In this document: in pieces, positions 1 through 8,680 of the stretch
How the letters are laid out: every line of letters begins with the position of its first letter
Numbering within the stretch: position 1 is the first letter of the stretch
Assembly (NCBI GenBank): GCA_944322345.1
Contig: CALUOO010000004.1
Span: 1 to 64,000, forward strand
Direction of reading: 5' to 3'
DNA length: 64,000 nucleotides
From: an uncultured Bacteroides sp.
Lineage (GTDB): Bacteria; Bacteroidota; Bacteroidia; Bacteroidales; Bacteroidaceae
Translations under genes and position numbers: made by a program
The notes under the pieces: model-generated
What the model saw: only the letters and a program-made list of their open reading frames with translations
What the model was told of the DNA's origin: nothing
The model's database searches: none

Positions 1-1175
1 CCGCCATTAGTCAACGCAGCAAAAATATAGGCAAGAACGGAGTCTGTAGCATTCGTTTCCATCCATTCGGTGAGTATTGTCTCTATCCCATTGGTAAGAA
101 GTTCCGCATAAGGTTGTATAAGCATTTCTTCAAGCAGGACACAGACTTGCTTGCGTCCACGGCGACCTTTAGACTCCTGCAAGGTGGAACTGACTACCTC
201 TTTTGCCCCACCATTTTTACCCATAGCTTTCCATGCCCCTTTGGTATAAGCCGCTTTGTCAAAACTAGTAAGCATTAAAGAGCGTATAAATTGCCCACCA
301 AAACCTTTCTGCCAGACAGACGAGTTTTCTCCCATCATTGTTTTGGAGAGTAAATCTCCCATCTTCACAAAACCATCGTCAAATATCATCCAGTAGAACG
401 TACTACACATGAAAGGATTGTTATGCAGGAGTTTTTGTTTCGTAACCTCTTGATTAAATGTAGAAGCAAACAAGGCTGTCAGTTTCTCATGGACTTGCTG
501 GTAATTGCTTCCAAATTGAGCTTTATTGTAGCTTTCAGTCCCAGGACAAAGGCTTTCAAGTAATTCTGTAATGCCCTTAATCCCATTGAGAGACAGCATT
601 TCTACCAAGTAAGACATGCCTTTAAGAATGAAAGTCATATCACCTTCGTATGCTTTGGCAAAAAGATTTGTAAATTCTTGATAGTCTCCGGGGTGTTCAT
701 AGTGCCAGCGACGCAGGCTGAGCAAATTCAAATCCTTGTTAACTGCTTCTTGAGTTTCACGTTTCTTATCCTCCCAATAGGCATGAATGCCTTCTTTAAT
801 GTATTTTGCATCCTCTGATTGCTCAAATTTGCTCATGGCATATTCTATTTCCTTAAACCCATTGTCCAATTCCAAATAGCAATACAAGCAGCAGGCAGAC
901 ACATTCCCATCTTTTATGGCATTGGAGAATTTGTCAATCAACTCATCGGTAGTAACCCCTTCTTCTGTGGTCATTATCTCCAGGATTATGCTTTGTAACT
1001 TGTTTGTCTCATCATCTATCTGTTTACTGTAGTTATCGCACAACAGGTTCTTTAAGATTGATTGAATCTTACTCTTAAAGTCTGTATAGATTTCTCGATT
1101 CGCTTCAAGCCATTCCTGCATTTCCGATTGACTGGGATAGTTATCATGGTGAAGTTCCTTCATATCATCATCCAT
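1..1175 (-). CDS. Unknown protein of the mobile element, 3' end cut by window edge
   Basis: An open minus-strand frame runs from an ATG at 1175 to the window edge without a stop, about 391 codons, so the C-terminus is missing. The protein begins MDDDMKELHHDNYPSQ. It looks soluble and mostly helical; I saw no signal peptide, membrane segment or catalytic motif. A basic patch near the visible end (ESKGRRGRKQ) could bind nucleic acid, but that is a guess. It lies 21 bp downstream of the ATPase gene in the same direction, so the two are probably cotranscribed from the promoter near 2515. I do not recognise the family. Its place between an integrase-proximal ATPase and the rest of an integrated element makes it accessory-element cargo. 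Confidence 0.7.
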   Translation of the reverse strand, partial: MDDDMKELHHDNYPSQSEMQEWLEANREIYTDFKSKIQSILKNLLCDNYSKQIDDETNKLQSIILEIMTTEEGVTTDELIDKFSNAIKDGNVSACCLYCYLELDNGFKEIEYAMSKFEQSEDAKYIKEGIHAYWEDKKRETQEAVNKDLNLLSLRRWHYEHPGDYQEFTNLFAKAYEGDMTFILKGMSYLVEMLSLNGIKGITELLESLCPGTESYNKAQFGSNYQQVHEKLTALFASTFNQEVTKQKLLHNNPFMCSTFYWMIFDDGFVKMGDLLSKTMMGENSSVWQKGFGGQFIRSLMLTSFDKAAYTKGAWKAMGKNGGAKEVVSSTLQESKGRRGRKQVCVLLEEMLIQPYAELLTNGIETILTEWMETNATDSVLAYIFAALTNG

Positions 1176-1196
1176 ATAAACAGTTTTGCTAAATGG

Positions 1197-2489
1197 TTAA
1201 TCTTTGAGACATGCCAAAGGAATCACTTTAACTCCATCAGGACGAGAGTATGCCATTGTTCCACCCGTAATCACAATAAGCAAGTCTGGCTCCCGAATAG
1301 GCACCTGCTTCTCCGTCTTATTGTGTTCCTGTATCAACCTTTTGAGTTCCAGTAGATGTTTTGCACCGTCATCTATTTCACGGCTACCAAGTTTGCATTC
1401 TATCAAGGCGTAACGCCCATCTTCCAGATGTAACACCAAATCAGCTTCCAGACCATATCTATCTCTATAATAGGAAATACGACTATTGAAATCAGCTGTA
1501 TATGCCTTTAGGTCTCTGATGCACATCTGTTCAAATATGAAGCCAAAGGTTTTGAGCTGAGTCTCTAATGCTTCTGCATTGACATTCATAGCAGCTACAG
1601 CAATAGAAGGGTCAACGAAGCAACGCTTGGGAGAGCTACGGATGGCTGTCTTACTACGGATAGCGGGACACCACGCATCAATATCTTGGATAACGAACAA
1701 TTTTTCCAAGGCAGCAATATAATCATCAAAGGTGTTCATGGACAAACTGATGTCTTCTGACGCAGTGACATCTGCAAGGATATTGCTTTTCTTGGCTAGT
1801 GTACTGATATTTCGGGCATACGACTTCATGATTTGTCGAGCAATTTTCGGATTTCGCTGTTTGTTATCTACAGCCGAAATATCATTCTCGCAAACGCTAT
1901 TTACATAATCCTTGGCGATGAACATGCTTGCTTTTGGTGGCATCTGCAATGTGGCAGGCCAGCCTCCTCGACAGGCAGTCAGAATCAATCCTGGAATATC
2001 TAATTTACTTGATGCACCATCAATATCGTAATCAGGATTATTGAAAAGTTCCTGAATAGAAACTTCTCCTGATGATTCCAAAGATTCCCATAAACTCATC
2101 GGGTAAATCTTCATTCGTGTAATGCGCCCTGTACCAGTATGCCGAATCTTTGTTTTATCCACGGTGTTGCTTCCCGTCAGAATAAATTGTCCAGGCTTAC
2201 CTCCTGTATTATCGACAGCTGTACGTACAGCATCCCAAATCATCGGGGCATCTTGCCACTCATCTATCAACCTCGGTTGCTCTCCTTTTAATAATAAAGA
2301 TGGCTTAGTGGCTGCTGTGGTAAGATACTCTTCCGCTTTATCTGGGTCTTGCAACTTGATTACGCTCTTGGCTTGTTGTTCCGCTGTGGTTGTTTTTCCA
2401 GTCCATTTTGGACCTTCTATTAGTACTGCTCCAAATGTTTCCAAGCGTTCTTGAAGCATTTTATCAGCGACTCTTGATAAATATTTCAT
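1197..2489 (-). CDS. ATP-binding protein, AAA_14/DUF4143 type
   Basis: A 430-residue protein. The N-terminus has a Walker A motif (GPKWTGKTTTAEQ, about residues 26-38) and a Walker B-like segment (RLIDEW, about 93-98), followed by LTGSN, the sensor-like motif of this family. The C-terminal part has a restriction-endonuclease-like stretch (LEADLVLHLEDGRYALIECKLG), which is typical of DUF4143 domains. These proteins are common in Bacteroides genomes and are often near mobile elements; their role is poorly known. The gene is the first of a probable two-gene transcript with the unknown gene downstream. A promoter -7 box (TATCTTTG on the minus strand, 2512-2519) lies 23 bp before the ATG. Confident in the ATPase family, not in any function. 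Confidence 0.88.
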   Translation of the reverse strand: MKYLSRVADKMLQERLETFGAVLIEGPKWTGKTTTAEQQAKSVIKLQDPDKAEEYLTTAATKPSLLLKGEQPRLIDEWQDAPMIWDAVRTAVDNTGGKPGQFILTGSNTVDKTKIRHTGTGRITRMKIYPMSLWESLESSGEVSIQELFNNPDYDIDGASSKLDIPGLILTACRGGWPATLQMPPKASMFIAKDYVNSVCENDISAVDNKQRNPKIARQIMKSYARNISTLAKKSNILADVTASEDISLSMNTFDDYIAALEKLFVIQDIDAWCPAIRSKTAIRSSPKRCFVDPSIAVAAMNVNAEALETQLKTFGFIFEQMCIRDLKAYTADFNSRISYYRDRYGLEADLVLHLEDGRYALIECKLGSREIDDGAKHLLELKRLIQEHNKTEKQVPIREPDLLIVITGGTMAYSRPDGVKVIPLACLKD

Positions 2490-2511
2490 GACGGTTGCTC
2501 TATTTTTAGTA

Positions 2512-2519
2512 CAAAGATA
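2512..2519 (-). promoter_or_regulatory. -7 promoter box of the ATPase gene
   Basis: The minus strand reads TATCTTTG, an exact TAnnTTTG Bacteroides -7 box, 23 bp upstream of the ATG at 2489. I see no good TTTG at -33. The 23-bp tandem repeat at 2552-2633 starts just upstream and could take part in regulation. Confidence 0.55.
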
Positions 2520-2551
2520 CTGATTTTATTTGAAATACGATTGTTCACTTG

Positions 2552-2633
2552 GTATTTTTGCGGTATTTTACTTGGTGTTTTTGTGGCGAATTGTTCCGTA
2601 TTTTTGCGGTGTTTTGCTTGGTATTCTTGCGGT
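2552..2633. repeat. 23-bp T-rich tandem repeat, four units
   Basis: The motif GTATTTTTGCGGT or a close variant starts at 2552, 2575 (GTGTTTTTGTGGC), 2598 and 2621 (GTATTCTTGCGGT), exactly 23 bp apart. The second half of units 1 and 3 is also shared (TTTTRCTTG), and CACTTG at 2546-2551 looks like the end of a fifth, degraded unit. The array fills the gap between the integrase stop and the ATPase promoter. It could be an iteron-like protein-binding site or a decayed array; the sequence alone does not decide. Confidence 0.8.
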
Positions 2634-2643
2634 AAAGGTTACA

Positions 2644-4143
2644 TCAGTTAGATAAATCAACTATCAACTCCATCCTCTCCTCTTCGCTCAAGCCTTTCAA
2701 CATCTCCAATAAAGCTTTTTTATCTACAACTGGAGCAGTCTCTTTAGGCTTCTCATTAAGCAAATAATAATTATACTCCAACATCTTCGCAAGAGGATAA
2801 GCACCTATATAGTTAGAAGTGATGTCACCGCCACCACTATGCCCCATGCTGTCACTTATGTATTTATAAGGTACAACACCAGAATTATTGAGATTGGTAG
2901 CAAAGCTATGTCTTGCCCATGTTGGTGATGGTGTTTGTTCCAGTCCTATGAGTTTAGCGACTTTTGCCATGTGCTCACGTATATATCTATTATAACGTTG
3001 AATAACCCATATCTCCTGTTCAGGGGTAATAAGTTCGCTCATTATGGGAAATACCCTTCGCCCAAGTTTTGGAGCATTACCATATCGGTTGAGTATCTCT
3101 TGTATCTCAGGTGTAACAGGAAATATTACCTCACTGGCACTCTCGTTTCGTTCCCGGGTCTTATGACGAAGAAAACGTAACTGTTTGCCATGAGTGGCAT
3201 AGTATAGTTCATCATAAGTCAGACGGAGAGTATCAGCAAGATTTTGCCCATCGCCTAAATACATAAAGAGGAATAATCCGAGGTCGCGAAATATAGCATG
3301 CTTTTCTCGCCCAAGAAACAACTCGTTCCCATCCTTGTCTTTTGCCTCACCTGCTTTCCAGAAGTCATAAAGTTTACGCATGGTAGCCACATCAAGAAAC
3401 TCATGCTTGCGGCTTTGGGATTTATTGTAACCTGTGTCCTTGAACATTTCCTTGGTATCACCTTTCATCAAACCATTTGAGATACACATATTGATGATTG
3501 TTCTGAGGCTACGAAGTGCGATGGCAATGGTCGTGGTACTCAGTCCATTTTTCCTCATAATCTTCACCCACTTCAAGACGAACTCCCTGTTTATGTCTGC
3601 AAATGTTACATCTGTCCCCAAGTCTTTCACAAAGCGGTTACGAACATCTTTGCTACAACGGGCTGAACCAGCCTTGCCCTCATTGGTCTTAGATTGAATG
3701 TATGAATCCCACACTGTAATAATGGTGCTGTCATCATCTTTTCTACCCTGAAATCTGTCTTGCAGCTTGCGAAGAGAGAAGTTGTTTTCTGCGATAAGTT
3801 GATTGGCGATAAGTTCCACCCTATCCATTAGATTTTTCATGTTGTTTCTCTCTGTCAGTTGAACACGACGACCACTTTTTTCGTATTCGCACAAGGTCAA
3901 CCATTCTTCCATAGTGTATGTTTTGCCCAAACGAAGAAAGACTTTCTGTCCGGCATGACATACACGCACGGCAACAGGAAGCGGTTGCGAATAATCTCCT
4001 GCTTTTCGTATGTCAAGAGTCAACGAGCCATATACATTGCCATTAGAAGCTGTGAATTTAGCAAGGCATTTTTCACCTCTTGAAATGTTTTTTACCTCCT
4101 TATTCACCATTTCGGTGACCTTATCAATTCCTTCTTTCTTCAT
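2644..4143 (-). CDS. Tyrosine recombinase/integrase of the mobile element
   Basis: A 499-residue tyrosine recombinase that would catalyse integration and excision at the adjacent tRNA-Met fragment. It has an N-terminal arm-binding region, a SAM-like core-binding domain (about 130-240) and a C-terminal catalytic domain. Box II is TWARHSFAT (Arg-His, with Thr where many integrases have His), then MGHSGG (third-box His) and TSNYIGAYP, which holds the likely nucleophilic Tyr. The usual first-box GxRxxE is absent; the equivalent stretch reads GDGQNLADTLRL. From memory, the CTnDOT integrase also lacks this Arg. The start is 175 bp from the attachment site and a near-perfect promoter lies upstream (4218-4249). 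The gene points into the element, as expected for an int gene at an element end. Confidence 0.93.
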   Translation of the reverse strand: MKKEGIDKVTEMVNKEVKNISRGEKCLAKFTASNGNVYGSLTLDIRKAGDYSQPLPVAVRVCHAGQKVFLRLGKTYTMEEWLTLCEYEKSGRRVQLTERNNMKNLMDRVELIANQLIAENNFSLRKLQDRFQGRKDDDSTIITVWDSYIQSKTNEGKAGSARCSKDVRNRFVKDLGTDVTFADINREFVLKWVKIMRKNGLSTTTIAIALRSLRTIINMCISNGLMKGDTKEMFKDTGYNKSQSRKHEFLDVATMRKLYDFWKAGEAKDKDGNELFLGREKHAIFRDLGLFLFMYLGDGQNLADTLRLTYDELYYATHGKQLRFLRHKTRERNESASEVIFPVTPEIQEILNRYGNAPKLGRRVFPIMSELITPEQEIWVIQRYNRYIREHMAKVAKLIGLEQTPSPTWARHSFATNLNNSGVVPYKYISDSMGHSGGGDITSNYIGAYPLAKMLEYNYYLLNEKPKETAPVVDKKALLEMLKGLSEEERMELIVDLSN

Positions 4144-4199
4144 AATACGTTAATTTATAAGCCAAACTTTACTCGTTTCGGTGACCTTGAGGTGACCTT
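4110..4199. repeat. GGTGACCTT direct repeats at the integrase 5' end
   Basis: GGTGACCTT occurs at 4114-4122, 4180-4188 and 4191-4199. The first two are extended to TTTCGGTGACCTT; the last two are 11 bp apart, about one helical turn. The set spans the first codons and leader of the integrase gene, next to the attachment site. Arm-type integrase sites or excisionase sites are expected here, so these are candidates. Confidence 0.5.
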
Positions 4200-4217
4200 T
4201 TCGGGAGCAAACTACTG

Positions 4218-4249
4218 CAAATGTATGTATTTCTCTGCAAACTGCCAAA
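4218..4249 (-). promoter_or_regulatory. Integrase promoter (-33 TTTG, -7 TACATTTG)
   Basis: On the minus strand TTTG (4246-4249) is followed by 20 nt and TACATTTG (4218-4225), matching the Bacteroides consensus. Transcription would start near 4211, giving a leader of about 68 nt that carries two of the GGTGACCTT repeats, which could make the promoter sensitive to proteins bound there. Confidence 0.7.
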
Positions 4250-4317
4250 TACATTAGATACTGTAAATCAACACATTTATATTACACGGAATTTTATGAA
4301 ATATTACTCGAAAAGAA

Positions 4318-4360
4318 CTCATAATCTGGAGGTCCCAGGTTCAAGCCCTGGCTGGTCCAC
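4318..4360 (+). other. Attachment site: 3' fragment of tRNA-Met(CAT)
   Basis: The sequence reads as the 3' part of a tRNA from the anticodon loop onward: loop CTCATAA (anticodon CAT), anticodon-stem strand TCTGG, variable loop AGGTC, T arm CCAGG-TTCAAGC-CCTGG, acceptor strand CTGGTCC and discriminator A. The bases before the loop (AAGAA) do not pair with TCTGG, and no acceptor or D arm is present, so this is not an intact tRNA. It is the duplicated end left when an element inserts into a tRNA 3' half. The intact tRNA should lie at the other end of the element, left of this window. A terminator follows at 4371. Confidence 0.82.
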
Positions 4361-4370
4361 ATTAAAAATC

Positions 4371-4403
4371 AAGCAGTTACGAATTTCGTAGCTGCTTTTT
4401 TTT
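4371..4403 (+). terminator. Rho-independent terminator after the tRNA fragment
   Basis: A 13-bp stem (AAGCAGTTACGAA with TTCGTAGCTGCTT, one G-U) is followed by a run of eight T. It was probably the original terminator of the tRNA-Met gene before the element inserted. The rest of the gap to 4509 shows no clear promoter. Confidence 0.8.
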
Positions 4404-4509
4404 GTGCCTTTACGTAAAGGTTAGCATAAGTCCTTCCTCTCTTCACATGTTTGGCCATTCGGATTATTTTGCCTAACTTGCTGCCGTTTTCAGTAAAAGA
4501 CAAACAATC

Positions 4510-6372
4510 ATGCTCATAACTCTCATCATTCTTTTTTTATCTGCCATTTTTTTTGTGAGTGGAAAAATTCGTTCTGACCTTGTTGCGCTGTGTGCACTGG
4601 TAAGTTTACTCATTTTCCAAATTCTAACACCGGAAGAAGCTTTGTCTGGATTCTCCAATTCAGTAGTTATCATGATGGTAGGATTGTTCGTTGTAGGTGG
4701 CGCCATTTTTCAAACTGGATTGGCTAAAATGATTAGCTCTCGTATCCTGAAATTGGCTGGTAATAGTGAACTGCGATTGTTTATCTTAGTTATGTTAGTC
4801 ACTTCGGCCATTGGAGCTTTTGTAAGCAATACCGGCACAGTTGCGTTGATGCTGCCCATCGTTGTGAGTCTAGCCCACAGCGCCAACATCAGTCCCAGTC
4901 GCCTATTAATGCCATTGGCATTTGCCAGTAGTATGGGAGGTATGATGACACTCATCGGAACTCCTCCTAACCTCGTAATACAAGACACACTGATATCAGC
5001 AAATTATCCAGCATTGTCTTTCTTTTCTTTCCTACCTGTAGGGCTTATCTGTGTAGTAGTAGGCATTATCGTGCTACTTCCTCTTAGTAAATGGTTCCTT
5101 TCTAAACGAGAAAAGACAAAAGAGAGCAGCCATCACTCAAGCAAATCATTAAAACAGTTGGTAAAAGAATATGGTCTATCCAGTAACCTGTTCAGATTAA
5201 AGATTATTGGTGACTCACGTCTATTAGGGAAAACGATTGTCGAACTGGACATTCGTCGCAAATATAACCTGAATATCCTAGAGGTAAGGCGAGGAGATGC
5301 ATCTCAACACCGCTTCTTAAAAACCATTACACAAGAGTTAGCAGCTTCTACCACTATTTTGCAAAAAGACGATATCTTATATATCAATGGTGAATTCGAT
5401 AAAGTGAAATTGTTCGCAGAAGAATATTTGCTCGAGATATTGGATGGACATACCACAGAAGAGACTAACTTTAGTACAAATTCGTTAGAATTCTACGATA
5501 TTGGCATTGCAGAAATTGTTCTTATGCCCTCGTCTAACCTTATCAACCAGACTATTAAAAAAGCAGGATTCCGTGATAAATTTAATGTAAACGTATTGGG
5601 CATCCGCCGCCGACAAGAATACCTACTTCATGATCTTGGTAATGAACATATCCACAGTGGCGATGTGTTGTTAGTGCAAGGGACATGGAGTAACATAGCA
5701 CGGCTCAGTAATGAAGATTCTGATTGGGTAGTGTTAGGACAGCCACTGGACGAAGCTGCTAAAGTTACATTAGATTATAAAGCACCGATAGCAGCTGCCA
5801 TCATGATAATGATGATTGCAATGATGGTGTTCGACTTTATACCTATAGCACCAGTAACTGCTGTTATGATTGCAGGCATTTTAATGGTACTGACAGGTTG
5901 TTTCCGCAACGTTGAAGCTGCCTACAAAACGATTAATTGGGAGAGTATCGTACTCATTGCCGCAATGTTACCGATGTCGCAAGCATTGGAAAAGACTGGG
6001 GCTTCCGAAGTTATCTCAAACAGTTTAGTAAGCGGATTAGGCGCATACGGTCCGTTAGCACTACTGGCAGGAATCTATTTCACCACATCACTAATGACCA
6101 TGTTCATCAGCAATACCGCCACAGCCGTACTATTGGCCCCCATTGCTATGCACAGCGCCATACAAATCGATGCCAACCCTGTGCCATTCCTCTTTGCCGT
6201 GACAGTAGGAGCCAGCATGTGTTTTGCCTCACCTTTCTCAACACCCCCCAATGCACTTGTGATGCCGGCTGGACAATATACCTTCGCAGATTACGTAAAA
6301 GTAGGGCTACCGCTACAAATTATTATGGGTATTGTAATGATATTAGTATTACCACTACTATTTCCATTTTAA
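4510..6372 (+). CDS. SLC13-family (DASS-like) anion transporter with two TrkA_C domains
   Basis: A 620-residue inner-membrane protein. Two membrane halves (about residues 1-200 and 420-620) flank a cytoplasmic region with two RCK/TrkA_C-like domains (IIGDSRLLGKTIVELDIRR near 235 and VLMPSSNLINQTIKKAGFR near 337). The paired helical motifs SNTGTVALMLPIV and SNTATAVLLAPIA, each followed by a Pro-rich loop (GTPPNLV, STPPNALV), are typical of the SLC13/ArsB-NhaD superfamily, which moves sulfate, dicarboxylates or similar anions with Na+ or H+. The substrate cannot be read from the sequence. It is the first chromosomal gene after the element and lies 12 bp before the methyltransferase gene, so they may be cotranscribed. 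Confidence 0.92.
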   Translation: MLITLIILFLSAIFFVSGKIRSDLVALCALVSLLIFQILTPEEALSGFSNSVVIMMVGLFVVGGAIFQTGLAKMISSRILKLAGNSELRLFILVMLVTSAIGAFVSNTGTVALMLPIVVSLAHSANISPSRLLMPLAFASSMGGMMTLIGTPPNLVIQDTLISANYPALSFFSFLPVGLICVVVGIIVLLPLSKWFLSKREKTKESSHHSSKSLKQLVKEYGLSSNLFRLKIIGDSRLLGKTIVELDIRRKYNLNILEVRRGDASQHRFLKTITQELAASTTILQKDDILYINGEFDKVKLFAEEYLLEILDGHTTEETNFSTNSLEFYDIGIAEIVLMPSSNLINQTIKKAGFRDKFNVNVLGIRRRQEYLLHDLGNEHIHSGDVLLVQGTWSNIARLSNEDSDWVVLGQPLDEAAKVTLDYKAPIAAAIMIMMIAMMVFDFIPIAPVTAVMIAGILMVLTGCFRNVEAAYKTINWESIVLIAAMLPMSQALEKTGASEVISNSLVSGLGAYGPLALLAGIYFTTSLMTMFISNTATAVLLAPIAMHSAIQIDANPVPFLFAVTVGASMCFASPFSTPPNALVMPAGQYTFADYVKVGLPLQIIMGIVMILVLPLLFPF

Positions 6373-6384
6373 GAAAATAAATAT

Positions 6385-7572
6385 ATGATACAGATTTCCC
6401 CGGAAACCCAAGCATTTGTTCTCGAACATCAGACAGACGACGTACGGACACTGGCACTACAAGCAAAGAAATATCCGGGTATAGATATGCCTACAGCCAT
6501 TACACAAATAGCCGGTCGGCAGATAGCTGCCACAAAGGTTCCTTCATGGAGTAATACAGAAGGCATCTGGTATCCCAAGCATCTGTCGATGGAACAATGC
6601 TCGTCGGAAACCACCGCACGATACAAGGCAAAGCTTCTGAGTGGTAGTTTCCTAACCGACCTGACCGGAGGATTCGGCATCGATTGTGCATTTCTGGCGA
6701 CCGGTTTCCAACGTGTCACTTATGTAGAACGTCAGGAAGAACTTTGCGAAATTGCAGCCCACAACTTCCCCCTGCTTGGATTGAGCCATATCAGCATCTG
6801 TCATGAGGACGGAGTAGATTATTTGCAAAAGATGTCACAGACTGACTGTATTTTTTTAGACCCTGCCCGCCGCGACGAACATGGTGGGAAAATTGTTGCC
6901 ATTGCCGATTGCGAACCGGACGTTGCCCGGCTGGAAACATTACTGCTGGCAAAAGCCAAGCGTGTCATGATCAAACTATCACCTATGCTCGACCTGTCGC
7001 TGGCACTGCAAGAACTACCTCATACAATGGAAGCACACATCATTTCCGTAGACAACGAGTGCAAGGAACTGCTGCTGATTCTCGGTAACAATCCTCCTGC
7101 ACATATACCTATACACTGTATTAATCTCTCCTCTAAAAGGCAAGAGCCCCAACTGTTCACCTTCACACGGGAACAGGAGTCATTGTGCGAATGCACGTAT
7201 GCCGACTCTATCGGACAATTTCTTTACGAACCTAATGCCTCGTTGCTTAAAGGAGGGGCTTACAAAAGCCTTGCCCAAGCCTACTCGCTTGCTAAACTAC
7301 ATCCCAACAGTCATCTCTATACGTCAGACACACTGCAAAGTAACTTTCCCGGACGGATCTTTCGTGTCAACAAGCAATACGGTTTCGGGAAAAAAGAGAT
7401 GAAAGAGATGACCGCCGAAATGAAAAAAGCCAATATTACGGTACGCAACTTTCCGTCCTCTACCAATGAACTGCGTAAACGGCTTAAATTGCAAGAAGGA
7501 GGAAACGTCTATCTGTTTGCTACGACACTCAGTAATGAAAAAAAAACCTTAGTGCAATGTGAAAAGGCGTAA
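6385..7572 (+). CDS. SAM-dependent methyltransferase with THUMP-like domain (PG_1098 type)
   Basis: A 395-residue protein. A class I Rossmann methyltransferase core is visible: SAM-binding motif I is DLTGGFGIDCAFLA (about 93-106), followed by YVERQEEL (acidic motif II) and IFLDPARRDEHGG, a DPAR motif. The C-terminal third matches what I remember of the THUMP-like and ferredoxin-like parts in Bacteroidetes PG_1098 proteins (FPGRIFRVNKQYGFGKKEMK). THUMP-like domains suggest an RNA substrate, but the target is not known to me. It starts 12 bp after the transporter stop, probably only a shared transcript rather than a shared pathway. Confidence 0.85.
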   Translation: MIQISPETQAFVLEHQTDDVRTLALQAKKYPGIDMPTAITQIAGRQIAATKVPSWSNTEGIWYPKHLSMEQCSSETTARYKAKLLSGSFLTDLTGGFGIDCAFLATGFQRVTYVERQEELCEIAAHNFPLLGLSHISICHEDGVDYLQKMSQTDCIFLDPARRDEHGGKIVAIADCEPDVARLETLLLAKAKRVMIKLSPMLDLSLALQELPHTMEAHIISVDNECKELLLILGNNPPAHIPIHCINLSSKRQEPQLFTFTREQESLCECTYADSIGQFLYEPNASLLKGGAYKSLAQAYSLAKLHPNSHLYTSDTLQSNFPGRIFRVNKQYGFGKKEMKEMTAEMKKANITVRNFPSSTNELRKRLKLQEGGNVYLFATTLSNEKKTLVQCEKA

Positions 7573-7623
7573 TAATGAGAAGATACGGTGTTGGTTAGAA
7601 GATTTTTCTTTCATTTTAATTTG

Positions 7624-7631
7624 TATCTTTG
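7624..7631 (+). promoter_or_regulatory. -7 promoter box of the Na+/Ca2+ exchanger gene
   Basis: TATCTTTG, an exact TAnnTTTG match, 23 bp before the ATG at 7655. No clear TTTG is found at -33. Confidence 0.5.
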
Positions 7632-7654
7632 CAGGGTAAAATCATCATTGACTT

Positions 7655-8632
7655 ATGAATATACTACTTCTCATCGGCGGACTGTTGCTGATTCTTATAG
7701 GCGCCAACGGACTGACAGACGGGGCAGCCTCTGTTGCCAAACGGTTAAACATTCCTTCCATTGTCATCGGACTAACCATTGTAGCTTTCGGGACATCAGC
7801 GCCGGAACTGACTGTCAGCGTAGTATCTGCCCTAAAAGGCAGTGCCGACATTGCTATCGGAAACGTAGTGGGAAGCAACATTTTTAATACGCTGATGATT
7901 GTAGGCTGTACGTCACTCGTAGCTCCTATTGTTGTCACACGCAACACACTGAAAAAGGAAATACCACTCTGCATTCTTTCTGCAGTTGTCCTGCTGATAT
8001 GTGCCAACGACCTCTTCCTCGACCATGCCGGAGAAAACATATTGAACCGTGCCGACGGTCTGCTGCTACTCTGTTTCTTCCTTATCTTCATGGGATATAC
8101 ATTTGCCATTGCCTTTCCGTCTGCTACCGAACCGCATTCGGGCGAAGCGACTGCCGACGAAGAAGAAATACGCACACTGCCGTGGTGGCGTTCTATTCTG
8201 TATATCATAGGCGGACTTGCCGCACTGATCTACGGTGGTCAACTCTTTGTGGGTGGTGCAACAGGCATCGCACGCAGCCTTGGAGTCAGCGAGTCAATCA
8301 TCGGTCTGACTCTTGTAGCAGGAGGTACCTCCCTGCCCGAATTGGCAACATCGGTTGTCGCGGCATTGAAAAAGAATCCCGAGATAGCCATCGGCAATGT
8401 CATCGGAAGCAATTTGTTCAACATCTTCTTTGTGCTGGGATGCAGTGCCTCCATCACTCCACTTCACATGAGTGGAATCACCAATTTCGACCTCCTCATG
8501 CTGGTAGGTTCCAGTGTGTTGCTATGGTTGTTCGGGCTGTTCTTTGCCAAACGCACCATCACACGGATAGAAGGCAGCATCATGATCATTGCCTACATTG
8601 CCTATACCACTGTACTGATTCTGCAAAGCTAA
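7655..8632 (+). CDS. yrbG: Calcium/sodium antiporter, YrbG family
   Basis: A 325-residue membrane protein with about ten hydrophobic segments and the two inverted alpha repeats of the Ca2+/cation exchanger family. Repeat 1 has AFGTSAPEL then IGNVVGSNIFN; repeat 2 has AGGTSLPELATSV then IGNVIGSNLFN. The Glu in each (APE, LPE) and the Asn/Ser of GSN form the ion-binding site in this family. The length is normal for YrbG. It should exchange Na+ for Ca2+ across the inner membrane. It has its own -7 box and is followed after 48 bp by the GNAT gene in the same direction. Confidence 0.93.
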   Translation: MNILLLIGGLLLILIGANGLTDGAASVAKRLNIPSIVIGLTIVAFGTSAPELTVSVVSALKGSADIAIGNVVGSNIFNTLMIVGCTSLVAPIVVTRNTLKKEIPLCILSAVVLLICANDLFLDHAGENILNRADGLLLLCFFLIFMGYTFAIAFPSATEPHSGEATADEEEIRTLPWWRSILYIIGGLAALIYGGQLFVGGATGIARSLGVSESIIGLTLVAGGTSLPELATSVVAALKKNPEIAIGNVIGSNLFNIFFVLGCSASITPLHMSGITNFDLLMLVGSSVLLWLFGLFFAKRTITRIEGSIMIIAYIAYTTVLILQS

Positions 8633-8680
8633 TAACTGCCCCAAAAGATTACAGCTATTATTACAATATAATAAACAACT

